Below, in pieces: positions 45,244 to 54,274 of a stretch of DNA of 64,000 nt. The notes below the pieces were generated by a model. That model was not told the origin of the DNA, ran no database searches, and saw only the letters and a list, made by a program, of their open reading frames with translations. The position numbers and the translations under genes were made by a program. Origin of the DNA: SLRI01 sp036796215 (GTDB lineage Bacteria > Pseudomonadota > Alphaproteobacteria > Geminicoccales > Geminicoccaceae); NCBI GenBank assembly GCA_036796215.1, contig DAIRDJ010000003.1, forward strand, positions 4,767 through 68,766, given 5' to 3'. Position 1 is the first letter of the stretch. Every line of letters begins with the position of its first letter.

Positions 45244-47574
45244 TCAAGCGGCGCGAAAACTGCCGTCGGGCAGGACGATGTCGTGGTCATGGGCATAGGC
45301 CGAGAGGTGGCGTCTGAGGCTATGGTCGGGCAGATCCAACAAGCGATGCACGTAGGCAGCGAGCGGACCCGCATCAAGGGAGCGCAGCATCGCTTTGACC
45401 GGGCCGATCTGCGCCGGCGACAAGGAGAGGCGGTGGACCCCGAGCGCGACCAGGGCCATGGCCTCGATCGGCTGGCTCGCCATTTCGCCGCAGACCGCGA
45501 GCGCTACCCCGGTGCTGCGACAGTGCTCGACCAGCGCCCGGATGAAGGCCAGCGCCGGTGGCGACAGCACATCGTAGCGGCCACCGATCACGGGTGAGCC
45601 GCGATCGCAGGCAAACAGGAACTGCAGGAGGTCGTTGGAGCCCACCGAGAGGAAGTCGACCTCCTTCAAGAGGGTCGGCAGCTGCCAGAAGAGCGAGGGC
45701 ACCTCCATCATGGCACCCACCTCGAGCCGTTCGGGCAGGGCCTGGCCACGATCCAGCGCCCGGCGGCGCTCGAGCTCGAGCAGATGCCGGGCCGCCCGGA
45801 ACTCCGCGACCTCGGCGACCATCGGGAACATGACCCTCAAGAGGGGGCGGCCGGCGGCGGCGCGCAACAGCGCGCGCAACTGGTGGCGGAGGATCGCCGG
45901 GCGGTCGAGGGTGAGGCGGATCGCCCGCCAGCCCATGGCGGGGTTCTCCTCGGCCGGCATCCGCCAATAGGGCAGCTGCTTGTCGCTGCCGATGTCGAGG
46001 GTGCGAAAGCAGACCGGCTTGCCGCCCGCCCGCTCCAGGACCGCGGCGTAGTAGCCGGTCTGCACCTCGGGATCGCGGAAGTCCGGCCGCGACATGAAGG
46101 CGAGCTCGGTGCGGTAGAGGCCGACCCCGGCGGCACCGGTGGCCTCGAGCTCGCCCACGTCGATCAAAAAGCCCGCATTGATCGAGAGCTCGACCTCGAT
46201 CCCGTCGCGCGAGACCGCCGGCAGGTCCTTGAGGCTGTCGAACACCCGGCGGCGTTCCTGGCGATCGCGCATCGCGGCCTGAAAGGCGTCGACCATGTCC
46301 TCGGACGCGCGGATCAGGACCTGGCCGTGCCCGCTGTCCAGCGCCAGCATGTCGCCGCCCTCGACCTGCGCCATGGCGCGCTCGACCCGGCCCAGCATCG
46401 GCAGGTCGAAGGCCCGGGCGACGATCGTGACGTGGGCGGTGGGCGAGCCCTCCTCCAGCACGATGCCGCTGATCTTGGTGTGGTCGTAGTCGATGAGGTC
46501 GGCGGCCGAGAGGTTCCGCGCCACGATGATCGAGCCCGCCGGCATGGCCTTGGCCTCGCCGTGGCTGGCCTTGCCGGCCAGGAGGCGGAGCAGCCGCTCG
46601 GCGAGGTCCTCGAGGTCGAGCAGCCGCTCGCGCAGATAGGGGTCGTTGGCGTGGCCGATCCGGACCCGGGTCTCCTCCTGGACCCGACGGACCGCCGCCT
46701 CGGCCGAAAGCCCGGTCTCGATCGCCTCGCGCATCCGCCGCCGCCAGCCGGTGTCGTGGGCGAACATGCGGTAGGTCTCGAGCACCTCGAGATGGTCACC
46801 GGCGCCGAGATCGGCGCGCTCGAGCATCCTGTCCAGGGACTGGCGCAGCCCCTCGATCGCTGCTTCCAGCCGCTCGACCTCCTGGACCGGATCGTCGGCG
46901 AGCAGCCTTGTGATCTCGATCTTGGCATCGTGCAGCCAGGCCCGGCCGACCGCGACCCCTTCGACCAGGAGCTGGCCCTCGAGCCGCCGCTGCTCGCGCT
47001 TGAGACCGGGAAGATCGGTGTAGCGCTCGCGATCGACCAGCTCGCCGGTGGCCAGCATCTCGGCCAGGACCGAGGCGATGATCTGCAGCGCCTCGACCTC
47101 GTCGTCGCCGTAGCGCTTCTTGACCGTGTTCTGGACGACGAGCACGCCCACGACCCGGCCGCCGCGGAGCACCGGCACGCCCAGGAACGACTGGTAGAGT
47201 TCCTCGCCGGTCTCCGGGAAATAGGCGAAATTGGGGTGGTTCTGGGCGCTGTCGGTGTTGATGATGTTGCCCGAGGCCGCGATGGTGCCGACGAGGCCCT
47301 GGCCCATGGCCATCCGGGTGCGGTGGACCGACTCGCGCGCCAGGCCTTCGGTGGCGAAGAGCTCGAGCACGTCGCCGGCTCTGAGCGCGTAGATCGAGCA
47401 GACCTCGGCGACGAGGTTGGCGGCGATGAGCTGGACGATGCGGTCGAGCCTGGCCTGGCGGTCAACCGGCAGGGCCTGCACCTCGACCAGCCGGCGCAGC
47501 AGCTGGCGGGCACCGGAGAGCTCGACGCTGCGCCGTTCGCCCGGGGCCTCCTCGCCGCGCCGCGCGGCCGGCAT
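45244..47574 (-). CDS. ptsP: Phosphoenolpyruvate-protein phosphotransferase PtsP (EI-Ntr)
   Basis: First enzyme of the nitrogen-related PTS; takes phosphate from PEP and passes it to NPr. The 776 residues carry an N-terminal GAF domain (about 25-175), the PTS EI N-domain, the phosphohistidine domain with H381 in GSPTAHVTI, and the PEP-binding TIM-barrel domain (SINAGF, GLYRTELAFM, FRTLDIGSDK, SNDLLQF, CGEMAS). ATG at 47574. It lies two bases after the preceding gene's stop, so it is translationally coupled to it. No NPr or EIIA gene is in the window. Confidence 0.96.
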   Translation of the reverse strand: MPAARRGEEAPGERRSVELSGARQLLRRLVEVQALPVDRQARLDRIVQLIAANLVAEVCSIYALRAGDVLELFATEGLARESVHRTRMAMGQGLVGTIAASGNIINTDSAQNHPNFAYFPETGEELYQSFLGVPVLRGGRVVGVLVVQNTVKKRYGDDEVEALQIIASVLAEMLATGELVDRERYTDLPGLKREQRRLEGQLLVEGVAVGRAWLHDAKIEITRLLADDPVQEVERLEAAIEGLRQSLDRMLERADLGAGDHLEVLETYRMFAHDTGWRRRMREAIETGLSAEAAVRRVQEETRVRIGHANDPYLRERLLDLEDLAERLLRLLAGKASHGEAKAMPAGSIIVARNLSAADLIDYDHTKISGIVLEEGSPTAHVTIVARAFDLPMLGRVERAMAQVEGGDMLALDSGHGQVLIRASEDMVDAFQAAMRDRQERRRVFDSLKDLPAVSRDGIEVELSINAGFLIDVGELEATGAAGVGLYRTELAFMSRPDFRDPEVQTGYYAAVLERAGGKPVCFRTLDIGSDKQLPYWRMPAEENPAMGWRAIRLTLDRPAILRHQLRALLRAAAGRPLLRVMFPMVAEVAEFRAARHLLELERRRALDRGQALPERLEVGAMMEVPSLFWQLPTLLKEVDFLSVGSNDLLQFLFACDRGSPVIGGRYDVLSPPALAFIRALVEHCRSTGVALAVCGEMASQPIEAMALVALGVHRLSLSPAQIGPVKAMLRSLDAGPLAAYVHRLLDLPDHSLRRHLSAYAHDHDIVLPDGSFRAA

Positions 47575-47576
47575 CG

Positions 47577-48638
47577 TCAGCCCCCGGCGGTGGCGGGCTG
47601 GCGGGCGACGGTGCGCTGCGGCAGCGGCCGGGCCAGCGCCGCCTCGGCCTCGGCGACGAGCTCGGCGATGATCAGGGCCGCCGGCTGGATCGTCTTGACG
47701 AAGCCCACGCTCTGCCCGGCCATCAGCGAGCCCTCCTCGACGTCGCCGTCGATCACCGCCCGCCTGAGTGCGCCGGCCCAGAAATGCTCGATCGCGAGCG
47801 AGGCCTCCTCCTGGCTGAGCTCGCCGCGGCGGTAGCGGCCGATCACCTCGAGCTGGGTCTCGGTGAAGCGGCGGGTGCCGTCATTGGCGAGTGCTCTTAC
47901 CGGGATCACCTTGAACGCCGGGTCGATCTGCACCGAGGGCTGCGCGTCCCGGGCCGAGGCGCGGATGAAGGCCTGCTTGAAGCGGGGATGGGCGATACAC
48001 TCCTCGGCACAGACGAAGCGGGTGCCCATTTGCACGCCCGCCGCCCCCATTCGAAGGAAGGCAGCGATGCCCTCGCCATTGCCGATGCCGCCGGCGACGA
48101 AGACCGGCACGTCCTCGATGCCCGGCAGGATCTCCTGGGCGAGAACGGCGGTCGAGACGGCGCCGATATGGCCGCCCGCCTCCATGCCCTCGATGATCAG
48201 ACCATCCGCACCCGAGCGGACCAGCCGCTTGGCCAGCGCCAGGGAGGGGGCGAAGCAGAGGAGCTTGCGCCCGGCGGCCTTGATCTTGGCGATGGCGGTG
48301 CCGGGCGGCAGGCCGCCGGCGAGCACGATGTGGCCGACGCCGAGATCGAGGCAGACCTCGATCAGCGGCTCGAGGGCCGGGTGCATGACGATCAGGTTGA
48401 CGCCGAACGGCCGGTCGGTGAGGGCCCGGGTGGCCCGGATCTCCAGGGCCAGGAGCTCCGGGTTCATCGAGCCGCAGGCGATCACGCCGAAGCCGCCGGC
48501 CGCGGCGATGGCGGCGACCAGCTGGCGCTCGGAGACCCAGGTCATGGCCCCGCCCATGATCGCCGTCTCGGTGCCGAGGAGCTCGGTGCCGGAGCGCCAG
48601 AGCTCGGCCAACAGCGGATGCGGCGGCAGCGCGGTCAC
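47577..48638 (-). CDS. Nitronate monooxygenase-like flavoprotein
   Basis: FMN-dependent TIM-barrel enzyme of the nitronate monooxygenase / FabK-like family. The 353 residues contain TAIMGGAMTWVSE, AAGGFGVIA, VNLIVMHP, GGHIGAVST, the FMN phosphate site VAGGIGNGEGIAA, and MGTRFVCAEE. True substrate cannot be told: 2-nitropropane dioxygenase-like, enoyl-ACP reductase-like and other activities share this fold. GTG start at 48638 with GGAGG ten bases upstream. It is inserted between lysC and ptsP with gaps of five and two bases, so all three form one operon. Confidence 0.88.
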   Translation of the reverse strand: MTALPPHPLLAELWRSGTELLGTETAIMGGAMTWVSERQLVAAIAAAGGFGVIACGSMNPELLALEIRATRALTDRPFGVNLIVMHPALEPLIEVCLDLGVGHIVLAGGLPPGTAIAKIKAAGRKLLCFAPSLALAKRLVRSGADGLIIEGMEAGGHIGAVSTAVLAQEILPGIEDVPVFVAGGIGNGEGIAAFLRMGAAGVQMGTRFVCAEECIAHPRFKQAFIRASARDAQPSVQIDPAFKVIPVRALANDGTRRFTETQLEVIGRYRRGELSQEEASLAIEHFWAGALRRAVIDGDVEEGSLMAGQSVGFVKTIQPAALIIAELVAEAEAALARPLPQRTVARQPATAGG

Positions 48639-48643
48639 GGTGC

Positions 48644-49885
48644 TCAGCCCTCCGCCGCCGGGTGTGCGGCGTCGAGCCCGTAGGCCGTATGCAGGGTCCG
48701 AAGCGCGAGCTCGGTATAGGCCTCGGCGATCAGCACCGAGACCTTGATCTCGGAGGTCGAGATCGCCTGGATGTTGATCCCCTTGGCGGCCAGGCTCTCG
48801 AACATGGTGTGCGCGATGCCGGCATGGCTGCGCATGCCCACACCGATCACCGAGACCTTGCTGACATCGTCGTCGGCGACGATCTCCTCGAACTGGATGG
48901 TCCCCTGGTGCTCCGCCAGGACGTCCTGGGCGCGGGCCAGGTCGTTCCGTGCTACCGTGAAGGTCATGTTGGCGAGCACGCCGTCGCGGCTGACCGACTG
49001 GACGATCATGTCGACATTGATGTCGGCGGCGGCCAACGGGCCGAAGACGGCAGCCGCCACCCCCGGTCGGTCGCGCACGCCGAGGACCGTCAGGCGGGCC
49101 TCGTCGCGGCTGTAGGTGATGCCACTCACGACTTGCTGTTCCACGATCTCATCCTCGTCGACCACGAGCGTGCCCGGCTCGTCGGTAAAGCTGGAGAGCA
49201 CCTGCACCCGCACCTTGTGCGCCATGGCCAGCGCCACCGAGCGGGTCTGCAGCACCCTGGCCCCCTGCGAGGCCATCTCGAGCATCTCTTCATAGGTGAT
49301 GCGGTCGAGCTTCTTGGCCTTGCTCACGATCCGGGGATCAGAGGTGTAGACGCCGTCGACGTCGGTGAAGATGTCGCAGCGCTCCGCACCCAGGGCCGCT
49401 GCCAAGGCGACGGCCGAGGTGTCCGAGCCGCCACGGCCGAGGGTCGACACACGACTGCTGGGGGCGAGGCCCTGAAAACCCGTCACCACGGCGACCTGCC
49501 CCGCGTCGAGGGCGGCCATGACGGGGGCAGGGTCGATGGCGGTGATCCGCGCCTTGCCGTGGGCGTCGTCGGTGGTGATGCCGGCCTGCCAGCCGGTAAA
49601 CGAGCGGGCCGGGATGCCGATCGACTGGAGGGCGATGGCCAGAAGCCCGGCGGTCACCTGCTCGCCCGAGGCCACGACCTGGTCGTACTCGGCGGGATCG
49701 AAGCCCCGGGCATCGAGGCCGTCGACGAAGCCCACGAGCTTGTTGGTCTCGCCGGCCATGGCGGAGGGTACGAGGCAGACGCGCTCGCCAGCGCGCACAT
49801 GCCACGCCACGCGGGCGGCCACGTTGCGAATGCGCTCTAGATCGGCGACCGAGGTGCCGCCATATTTCTGCACGACGAGGGACAA
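48644..49885 (-). CDS. lysC: Aspartate kinase
   Basis: First step of the aspartate family pathway, leading to lysine, meso-DAP, threonine and methionine. The 413 residues start with VVQKYGGTSV and contain ASGEQVTAGLL, GRGGSDTSAVALA and the FTDVDGVYTSDPR segment. Two C-terminal ACT domains for feedback control follow (VLGVRDRPGVAA, VSVIGVGMRSH). The start appears to be a TTG at 49885, because the family N-terminus begins there and no ATG is close. The gene feeds DAP synthesis used by MurE. Divergent from ubiG. Confidence 0.96.
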   Translation of the reverse strand: MSLVVQKYGGTSVADLERIRNVAARVAWHVRAGERVCLVPSAMAGETNKLVGFVDGLDARGFDPAEYDQVVASGEQVTAGLLAIALQSIGIPARSFTGWQAGITTDDAHGKARITAIDPAPVMAALDAGQVAVVTGFQGLAPSSRVSTLGRGGSDTSAVALAAALGAERCDIFTDVDGVYTSDPRIVSKAKKLDRITYEEMLEMASQGARVLQTRSVALAMAHKVRVQVLSSFTDEPGTLVVDEDEIVEQQVVSGITYSRDEARLTVLGVRDRPGVAAAVFGPLAAADINVDMIVQSVSRDGVLANMTFTVARNDLARAQDVLAEHQGTIQFEEIVADDDVSKVSVIGVGMRSHAGIAHTMFESLAAKGINIQAISTSEIKVSVLIAEAYTELALRTLHTAYGLDAAHPAAEG

Positions 49886-50076
49886 CGTCGTTACTCGCTT
49901 CAGCTGGACGCCGTCGACTGCATCGGTGGCGGCGGATCGGGTCGAGACATGCAGTATCTTCCGGCCATGACGGAGCGGCCGTTACGGCGCTCGGCAATCG
50001 CAGACCTGTCGAGCCGGGCCCAGCAGTGACCAGGATCGTCAGCCGGATGCGCCACCTTCTAGCCAGCAGGGGTTCG

Positions 50077-50862
50077 ATGAGCAAGCAACAGAGCGCCGGT
50101 CGCCATCCGTCCGCCGGTGGCGAGGCGGTCGATCGCGCCGAGGTCGACAAGTTCGAGGCGATGGCGGCCGAGGTCTGGACTCCAAACGGTCCCATGCGGC
50201 CGCTGCATCGCCTGAACCCCTTGCGGATCGGCTATATCCGCGATCAGGCAGAGGCGCAGCTCGGCACCGGCGGTGCCGCGGCCCTGCGGCCGTTCGCGGG
50301 GGTCAGGCTCGCCGATATCGGCTGCGGTGCGGGGCTGCTCACCGAGCCCATGGCGCGGCTCGGTGCGACGGTGACCGGCATCGACCCCTCCGCCCGCTCG
50401 ATCGGTGCCGCCAAGGCGCATGCAGCGGCCAGCGATCTCGAGATCGACTACCGCAGCATCGGCGTCGAGACGCTTGCCGACGCTGGGGCTGACGCGGGCA
50501 AGGTCTTCGACATCGTGCTGGCGATGGAGGTGATCGAGCACACCAGCGATCCCGATCTCTTCATCTGCCAGCTCGCCGACATCACCCGCCCGGGTGGGCT
50601 GCTCGTCATGTCGACCCTGAACCGCACGGTGAAGTCGTACCTCCTGGGCATCGTCGCCGCCGAATACCTCTTGGGCTGGTTGCCCAGGGGCACGCATCGG
50701 TGGCAGCAGTTCATCGAGCCCTCGATGCTGGCCCGCCTCTTGCGCCGCCGCGGCTTTCGCGTGGTCGACACGACGGGTGTCGTCTATCGCCCGGCCGAGG
50801 GCGATTTCGTCCGCAGCCGGGATCGGGACGTCAACTACATGATCAGCGCGGTGCGCGACTGA
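50077..50862 (+). CDS. ubiG: Ubiquinone biosynthesis O-methyltransferase
   Basis: SAM-dependent O-methyltransferase acting twice in ubiquinone synthesis. The 261 residues contain DKFEAMAAEVW, MRPLHRLNPLR, the SAM loop DIGCGAGLLTEP, AMEVIEHTSDP, STLNRTVKSY, and GTHRWQQFIEP, all typical of UbiG. The ATG at 50077 has AGGGG upstream; a GTG at 50026 would add 17 residues but lacks a ribosome-binding site. Presence indicates a ubiquinone-using respiratory chain. Confidence 0.97.
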   Translation: MSKQQSAGRHPSAGGEAVDRAEVDKFEAMAAEVWTPNGPMRPLHRLNPLRIGYIRDQAEAQLGTGGAAALRPFAGVRLADIGCGAGLLTEPMARLGATVTGIDPSARSIGAAKAHAAASDLEIDYRSIGVETLADAGADAGKVFDIVLAMEVIEHTSDPDLFICQLADITRPGGLLVMSTLNRTVKSYLLGIVAAEYLLGWLPRGTHRWQQFIEPSMLARLLRRRGFRVVDTTGVVYRPAEGDFVRSRDRDVNYMISAVRD

Positions 50863-50868
50863 AGGGGC

Positions 50869-51624
50869 TCAGATCACCGGCAGCAGGTGGCGCACGATCT
50901 TCGCCGAGCCGGCCGCGACCTCCTCGACGAAGTGGCCGAAATCGACGGCCGATTCGGCACCCGCGAGGTCGGACAGGGCGCGGATGACGAGGTGCGGGAT
51001 GCCGAACGCCTCGGCGACCTGGCCGATGGCCCCGCCTTCCATCTCGATCGCCTGGCCATGGAACTCCTTGAAGAGCCGAACGCGCGTCGCCTCGCAGTTC
51101 AGGAACTGATCGCCGGTGAGGATGGTGCCGAAGCGGACGACCGGGGTGCGCGCCACACCACCTGTGGCCGTCGCCGAGAGCGGCTCGAGGCCGAAGCCGA
51201 TGAGCCGCTCGCGGACCCGGGCGAGGAGATGCTGGGGCGGACGATAGCCGAGCTGATCCGTGGGGTTGAAGAAGGGCACGTGCCCGGCCTGGTAGGTGTG
51301 GACCCGCTCGCCCTGCAGGACCCCGGCATCGTGCTGCAGCGTGCGCTCGCCGATGACGATATCGCCGACGTGAAGGGCCGGGTCGAGCCCGCCGGCCACC
51401 CCGGAGAAGACGAGGCAGCGACAGCCGAAGCGGTCGGCGAGCAGGGTGGCGGTCAGTGCCGCGTTGACCTTGCCGACCCCGCCCCCGGCGAGCACCAGGC
51501 GATGCCCGTCGAGCGTACCGGTGACGAAGGCGATGCCGCCGTGCCGGCTCGGTTCGGTCGCCGTCATGGCATCGGCGAGATGGCCGAGCTCTTGCGGGAT
51601 GGCGCAGATGATGCCGATGGTCAT
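50869..51624 (-). CDS. mtnN: 5'-methylthioadenosine/S-adenosylhomocysteine nucleosidase
   Basis: Hydrolyses MTA and SAH to free adenine. The 251 residues carry the N-terminal GIICAIPQEL with the acid/base Glu, VFSGVAGGLDP, the substrate-binding EMEGGAIGQVAE, and IRALSDLAG with the catalytic Asp. Length is slightly above the E. coli enzyme because of a mid-protein segment with HTYQAGHVPFFNPTD. It converges on ubiG, whose stop is six bases away, and is divergent from the VOC gene; both promoters lie in 51625-51681. Confidence 0.93.
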   Translation of the reverse strand: MTIGIICAIPQELGHLADAMTATEPSRHGGIAFVTGTLDGHRLVLAGGGVGKVNAALTATLLADRFGCRCLVFSGVAGGLDPALHVGDIVIGERTLQHDAGVLQGERVHTYQAGHVPFFNPTDQLGYRPPQHLLARVRERLIGFGLEPLSATATGGVARTPVVRFGTILTGDQFLNCEATRVRLFKEFHGQAIEMEGGAIGQVAEAFGIPHLVIRALSDLAGAESAVDFGHFVEEVAAGSAKIVRHLLPVI

Positions 51625-51681
51625 GGCCGCACTCCAGCCATAGTCTGTCCAAAGAACGGCGTTAACCGAAGGGGAGCGATC

Positions 51682-52536
51682 GTGCAACGTGCCATCACCG
51701 GCCTCGACCATCTGATCATTGGTGTGGCGGACCTCGAGGCCGCCCGCCGGCAGTGGGCCCGGCTCGGTTTCAACGCCACGCCGCGCGGCCGGCATGTCGG
51801 CTGGGCCACGGCCAACTACTGCATCATGTTCGAGCACGACTATCTGGAGCTCTTGGGCATCGTCGATCCCGACGGCTTCAGCAACGGCCTCGACCGGCTC
51901 CTGGCGGAGCGCGGCGAGGGGCTTCTGGGCGTAGCATTGCACTCGAGCGATGCTGCGGCCACCGCCGCTGCGTGGCAGGCAGCGGGTCTCGCCTCGGCCA
52001 AGGCCGGCTCGCTGCTGCGGCTTCTGGAGAGTGAGACGCCGGCCGTCGAGCTGCGCTTCGCCAATGTCATGCTGGATCCGGTCGACCGCTCGGGCCTCAA
52101 CCTTTTCGGCTGCACGCATCTGACCCCGGAGCCGATGCGTCGCCCGGCCTGGCTGCGTCATCCGAACGGGGCGTTGCGGATCGCCGGGCTCACCGTGATC
52201 GTCGACGATGTCGAGCCGCTCGCGGCCTTGGCCGAGCAGATCGTCGGCAGTGCCGCGGTCACCCGGACGGACCAGGTCCGCGCGATCCAGACCGGCACGG
52301 CCCCGATCATGCTGGCGACCCCCGACGACGCGGCTCTCTTGCATCCGGGCTTCACGCTGCCGGAAGCGGCACCAGAGCCGCTGCTCGCAGTGCTGGAGAT
52401 CGCTGTTGCCGATCCTGCCGCCACCGCCAGGTTCCTCGCCCAGCAGGAGGTGCCGCACGATTGGCAGAGTGGTGTTGCGGTCCTGGTCGATCCCGAGCAC
52501 GCCAACGGGGTGAGGCTCGCTTTCGTCGCCGGCTAG
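51682..52536 (+). CDS. VOC-family protein (Glyoxalase_3-like)
   Basis: Protein with two vicinal-oxygen-chelate modules, function unknown. The 284 residues begin GLDHLIIGVADLEAARRQW, the usual first strand and helix, with NYCIMFEHDYLELLGI as a partner strand. A second, weaker module starts near LTVIVDDVEPLAAL. This pattern resembles the Glyoxalase_3 group of uncharacterised proteins. GTG start at 51682 with AGGGGAG six bases upstream. Its stop TAG overlaps that of the converging reductase gene in a shared CTAG. Confidence 0.82.
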   Translation: MQRAITGLDHLIIGVADLEAARRQWARLGFNATPRGRHVGWATANYCIMFEHDYLELLGIVDPDGFSNGLDRLLAERGEGLLGVALHSSDAAATAAAWQAAGLASAKAGSLLRLLESETPAVELRFANVMLDPVDRSGLNLFGCTHLTPEPMRRPAWLRHPNGALRIAGLTVIVDDVEPLAALAEQIVGSAAVTRTDQVRAIQTGTAPIMLATPDDAALLHPGFTLPEAAPEPLLAVLEIAVADPAATARFLAQQEVPHDWQSGVAVLVDPEHANGVRLAFVAG

Positions 52537-53315
52537 CGGGCGGGATAGGCCCAGCCCAGCGCCATGCCGCTGTCGAGCCGAAGCGTGGCCCCGGTCATCG
52601 AGGGCGACTGGACGATCAGCTGCAGCGCCCGGGCGATCTCGGCATCCTCGGTCGCCCGGGCCAGGGGGGTCGCCTGGACGAGCTCCTGGTAGTGCGCCTC
52701 GTCCATGCCGGGATGCGCCATGGCGAGGCCGAGGGCGATGCTGTTGACGCGGATGCGTGGGGCGAGGTCGCGGGCGAGCACGGCTGCGGCCATGTCGAGT
52801 GCGCCCTTGCTGATCGAGTAGCCGAGATAGTTGGCGGTGGGGTTGGCGGTGCGCTGATCGCCGAGATTGACGATGAGGCCGGCAGCACCCGTCGGCAAGG
52901 TGCGGGCGAAGGCCTGGGCGAGGAGCAAAGGGGCCTCGAGATTGACCGCGAGCTGGCGGCGCAAGTGGGCGAGATCCAAGGTTCCGAGGTGGTCGGCCTC
53001 GAAGGTCGCTGCATTGTTGACCAGCACGCCGATCGACCCGCCCAGCGCCGCCTCTGCCCTGGGAACGAGCCCGGCTGCTTCGTCGGGCACGGCGAGATCG
53101 GCCTCGACCACCACCGCGCGACCGCCCGCGGTCTCGATCGCAGCCGCGAGGGCAGCGGCGTCGGCCACGGCACGGCGGCAGTGGATGGCGACCGCAAAGC
53201 CGAGCTCGGCCAAAGCCAGCACCAGCGTGCGCCCGACCCGCACGGCCCCGCCGGTGACCAGTGCCCGCGGTAGCAGGGCTTCTGGTATAGCTCCCGACTC
53301 GGACCTATCTTGCAT
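52533..53315 (-). CDS. FolM/pteridine-reductase-like short-chain dehydrogenase
   Basis: NAD(P)H-dependent SDR. The protein (260 residues from this start) has a glycine-rich nucleotide site LVTGGAVRVGR, LVNNAATFE, and YSISK with the catalytic Tyr and Lys. In place of the usual serine it has NLGDQR, matching FolM and pteridine reductases, in which that Asp takes part in catalysis. It probably reduces dihydromonapterin or dihydrofolate. Start uncertain: ATG 53315 is preferred because ATG 53345 leaves only 25 bp to the divergent gene. The stop shares CTAG with the VOC gene. Confidence 0.85.
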   Translation of the reverse strand: MQDRSESGAIPEALLPRALVTGGAVRVGRTLVLALAELGFAVAIHCRRAVADAAALAAAIETAGGRAVVVEADLAVPDEAAGLVPRAEAALGGSIGVLVNNAATFEADHLGTLDLAHLRRQLAVNLEAPLLLAQAFARTLPTGAAGLIVNLGDQRTANPTANYLGYSISKGALDMAAAVLARDLAPRIRVNSIALGLAMAHPGMDEAHYQELVQATPLARATEDAEIARALQLIVQSPSMTGATLRLDSGMALGWAYPAR

Positions 53316-53370
53316 GGCGGGGGTCGGCCCTTGTCGATCCGACATGTCGTGCGCGTGACGGAGAGCTCTC

Positions 53371-54207
53371 TTGAACCTGATTCTCGGCGGTGTGGCGCTC
53401 TACGGTCTTTATGTCGGTGCCCTCTATCTGCTGCAGGACAAGCTGGTCTTTCGCCGCGACATGGCCACCGTCCCCAACTACCCGCTGCCCGAGGGTACCG
53501 AGCGGCTGGAGCTCAGGACACCGGATGGCGAGACGATCGTCGGCAATCTGGTGCGCGCCCGGCGGCGGAGCCGCGGCCTCGTCATCGGCTTTTCCGGCAA
53601 TGCCTGGAACAGCGACGACTGCACCACCTTCATCGCGCATCGCCTGACCGATGTCGACGTCGTGGTCTTCCACTATCGCGGTTATGTGCCCTCGACCGGC
53701 ACGCCGGGCGAGGCCACCCTCTTCGCCGACGCGCTCTTGATCCACGACGCCATGGTCAAGGGCATGGCCCCCGAGCGGGTCTACGCCTTCGGCTTCAGCC
53801 TCGGCTCCGGCATCGCCGCCTACCTCGCGGCCAACCGCCCGATTGCCGGCCAGCTCCTCGTGACACCCTTCGATTCGATCGAGGAGATCGCCAAGAAGCG
53901 CTATCGCGGCGTGCCGGTCCGCTACCTCCTCAAGAATCCGTTTCGCAGCATCGATCACCTGAACGGCAAGTCGGTGCCCACGGCCGTCATCCTCGCGAGC
54001 GACGACCGGATCGTGCCGCGCGAGCACTCCGAGCGCCTGATCGCAGCGCTGGCCCATCCGGTCCTGGTCGAGACGATCCCCGACAGCACCCATGTCGGGA
54101 TCTACGACATGGTGGCGATCGACCACATTCTGCGCCGCTCGCTCGACGCACTCGAGGCCAGGGCCCTGGCCAGCGCAGCACCGGCGGCGGCCATGGCGGA
54201 GGGCTGA
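53371..54207 (+). CDS. Alpha/beta hydrolase, membrane-anchored
   Basis: Serine hydrolase-fold protein of the BEM46/ABHD13-like type with unknown substrate. The 278 residues start with a hydrophobic N-terminal helix (about 3-22), probably a membrane anchor or uncleaved signal. They carry the nucleophile S143 in GFSLGSG, an acid at D211/D212 in ASDDRIVP, and H241 in STHVGIYD, so the triad is complete. TTG start at 53371 with GGAGAG close upstream; no better start exists. A small TPR gene follows after 67 bp. Confidence 0.85.
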   Translation: MNLILGGVALYGLYVGALYLLQDKLVFRRDMATVPNYPLPEGTERLELRTPDGETIVGNLVRARRRSRGLVIGFSGNAWNSDDCTTFIAHRLTDVDVVVFHYRGYVPSTGTPGEATLFADALLIHDAMVKGMAPERVYAFGFSLGSGIAAYLAANRPIAGQLLVTPFDSIEEIAKKRYRGVPVRYLLKNPFRSIDHLNGKSVPTAVILASDDRIVPREHSERLIAALAHPVLVETIPDSTHVGIYDMVAIDHILRRSLDALEARALASAAPAAAMAEG

Positions 54208-54274
54208 GCCGGGCTGGTCGCGGGTCGGTTGTCGCTCCATCTCTTCCGGGTGTTCAAGGGAGTGAGGTGGGGTG

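Noticed and set aside
49886..50076. Riboswitch in the lysC leader
   Set aside because: I see no lysine-riboswitch-like conserved core or terminator/antiterminator pair in the short divergent region.
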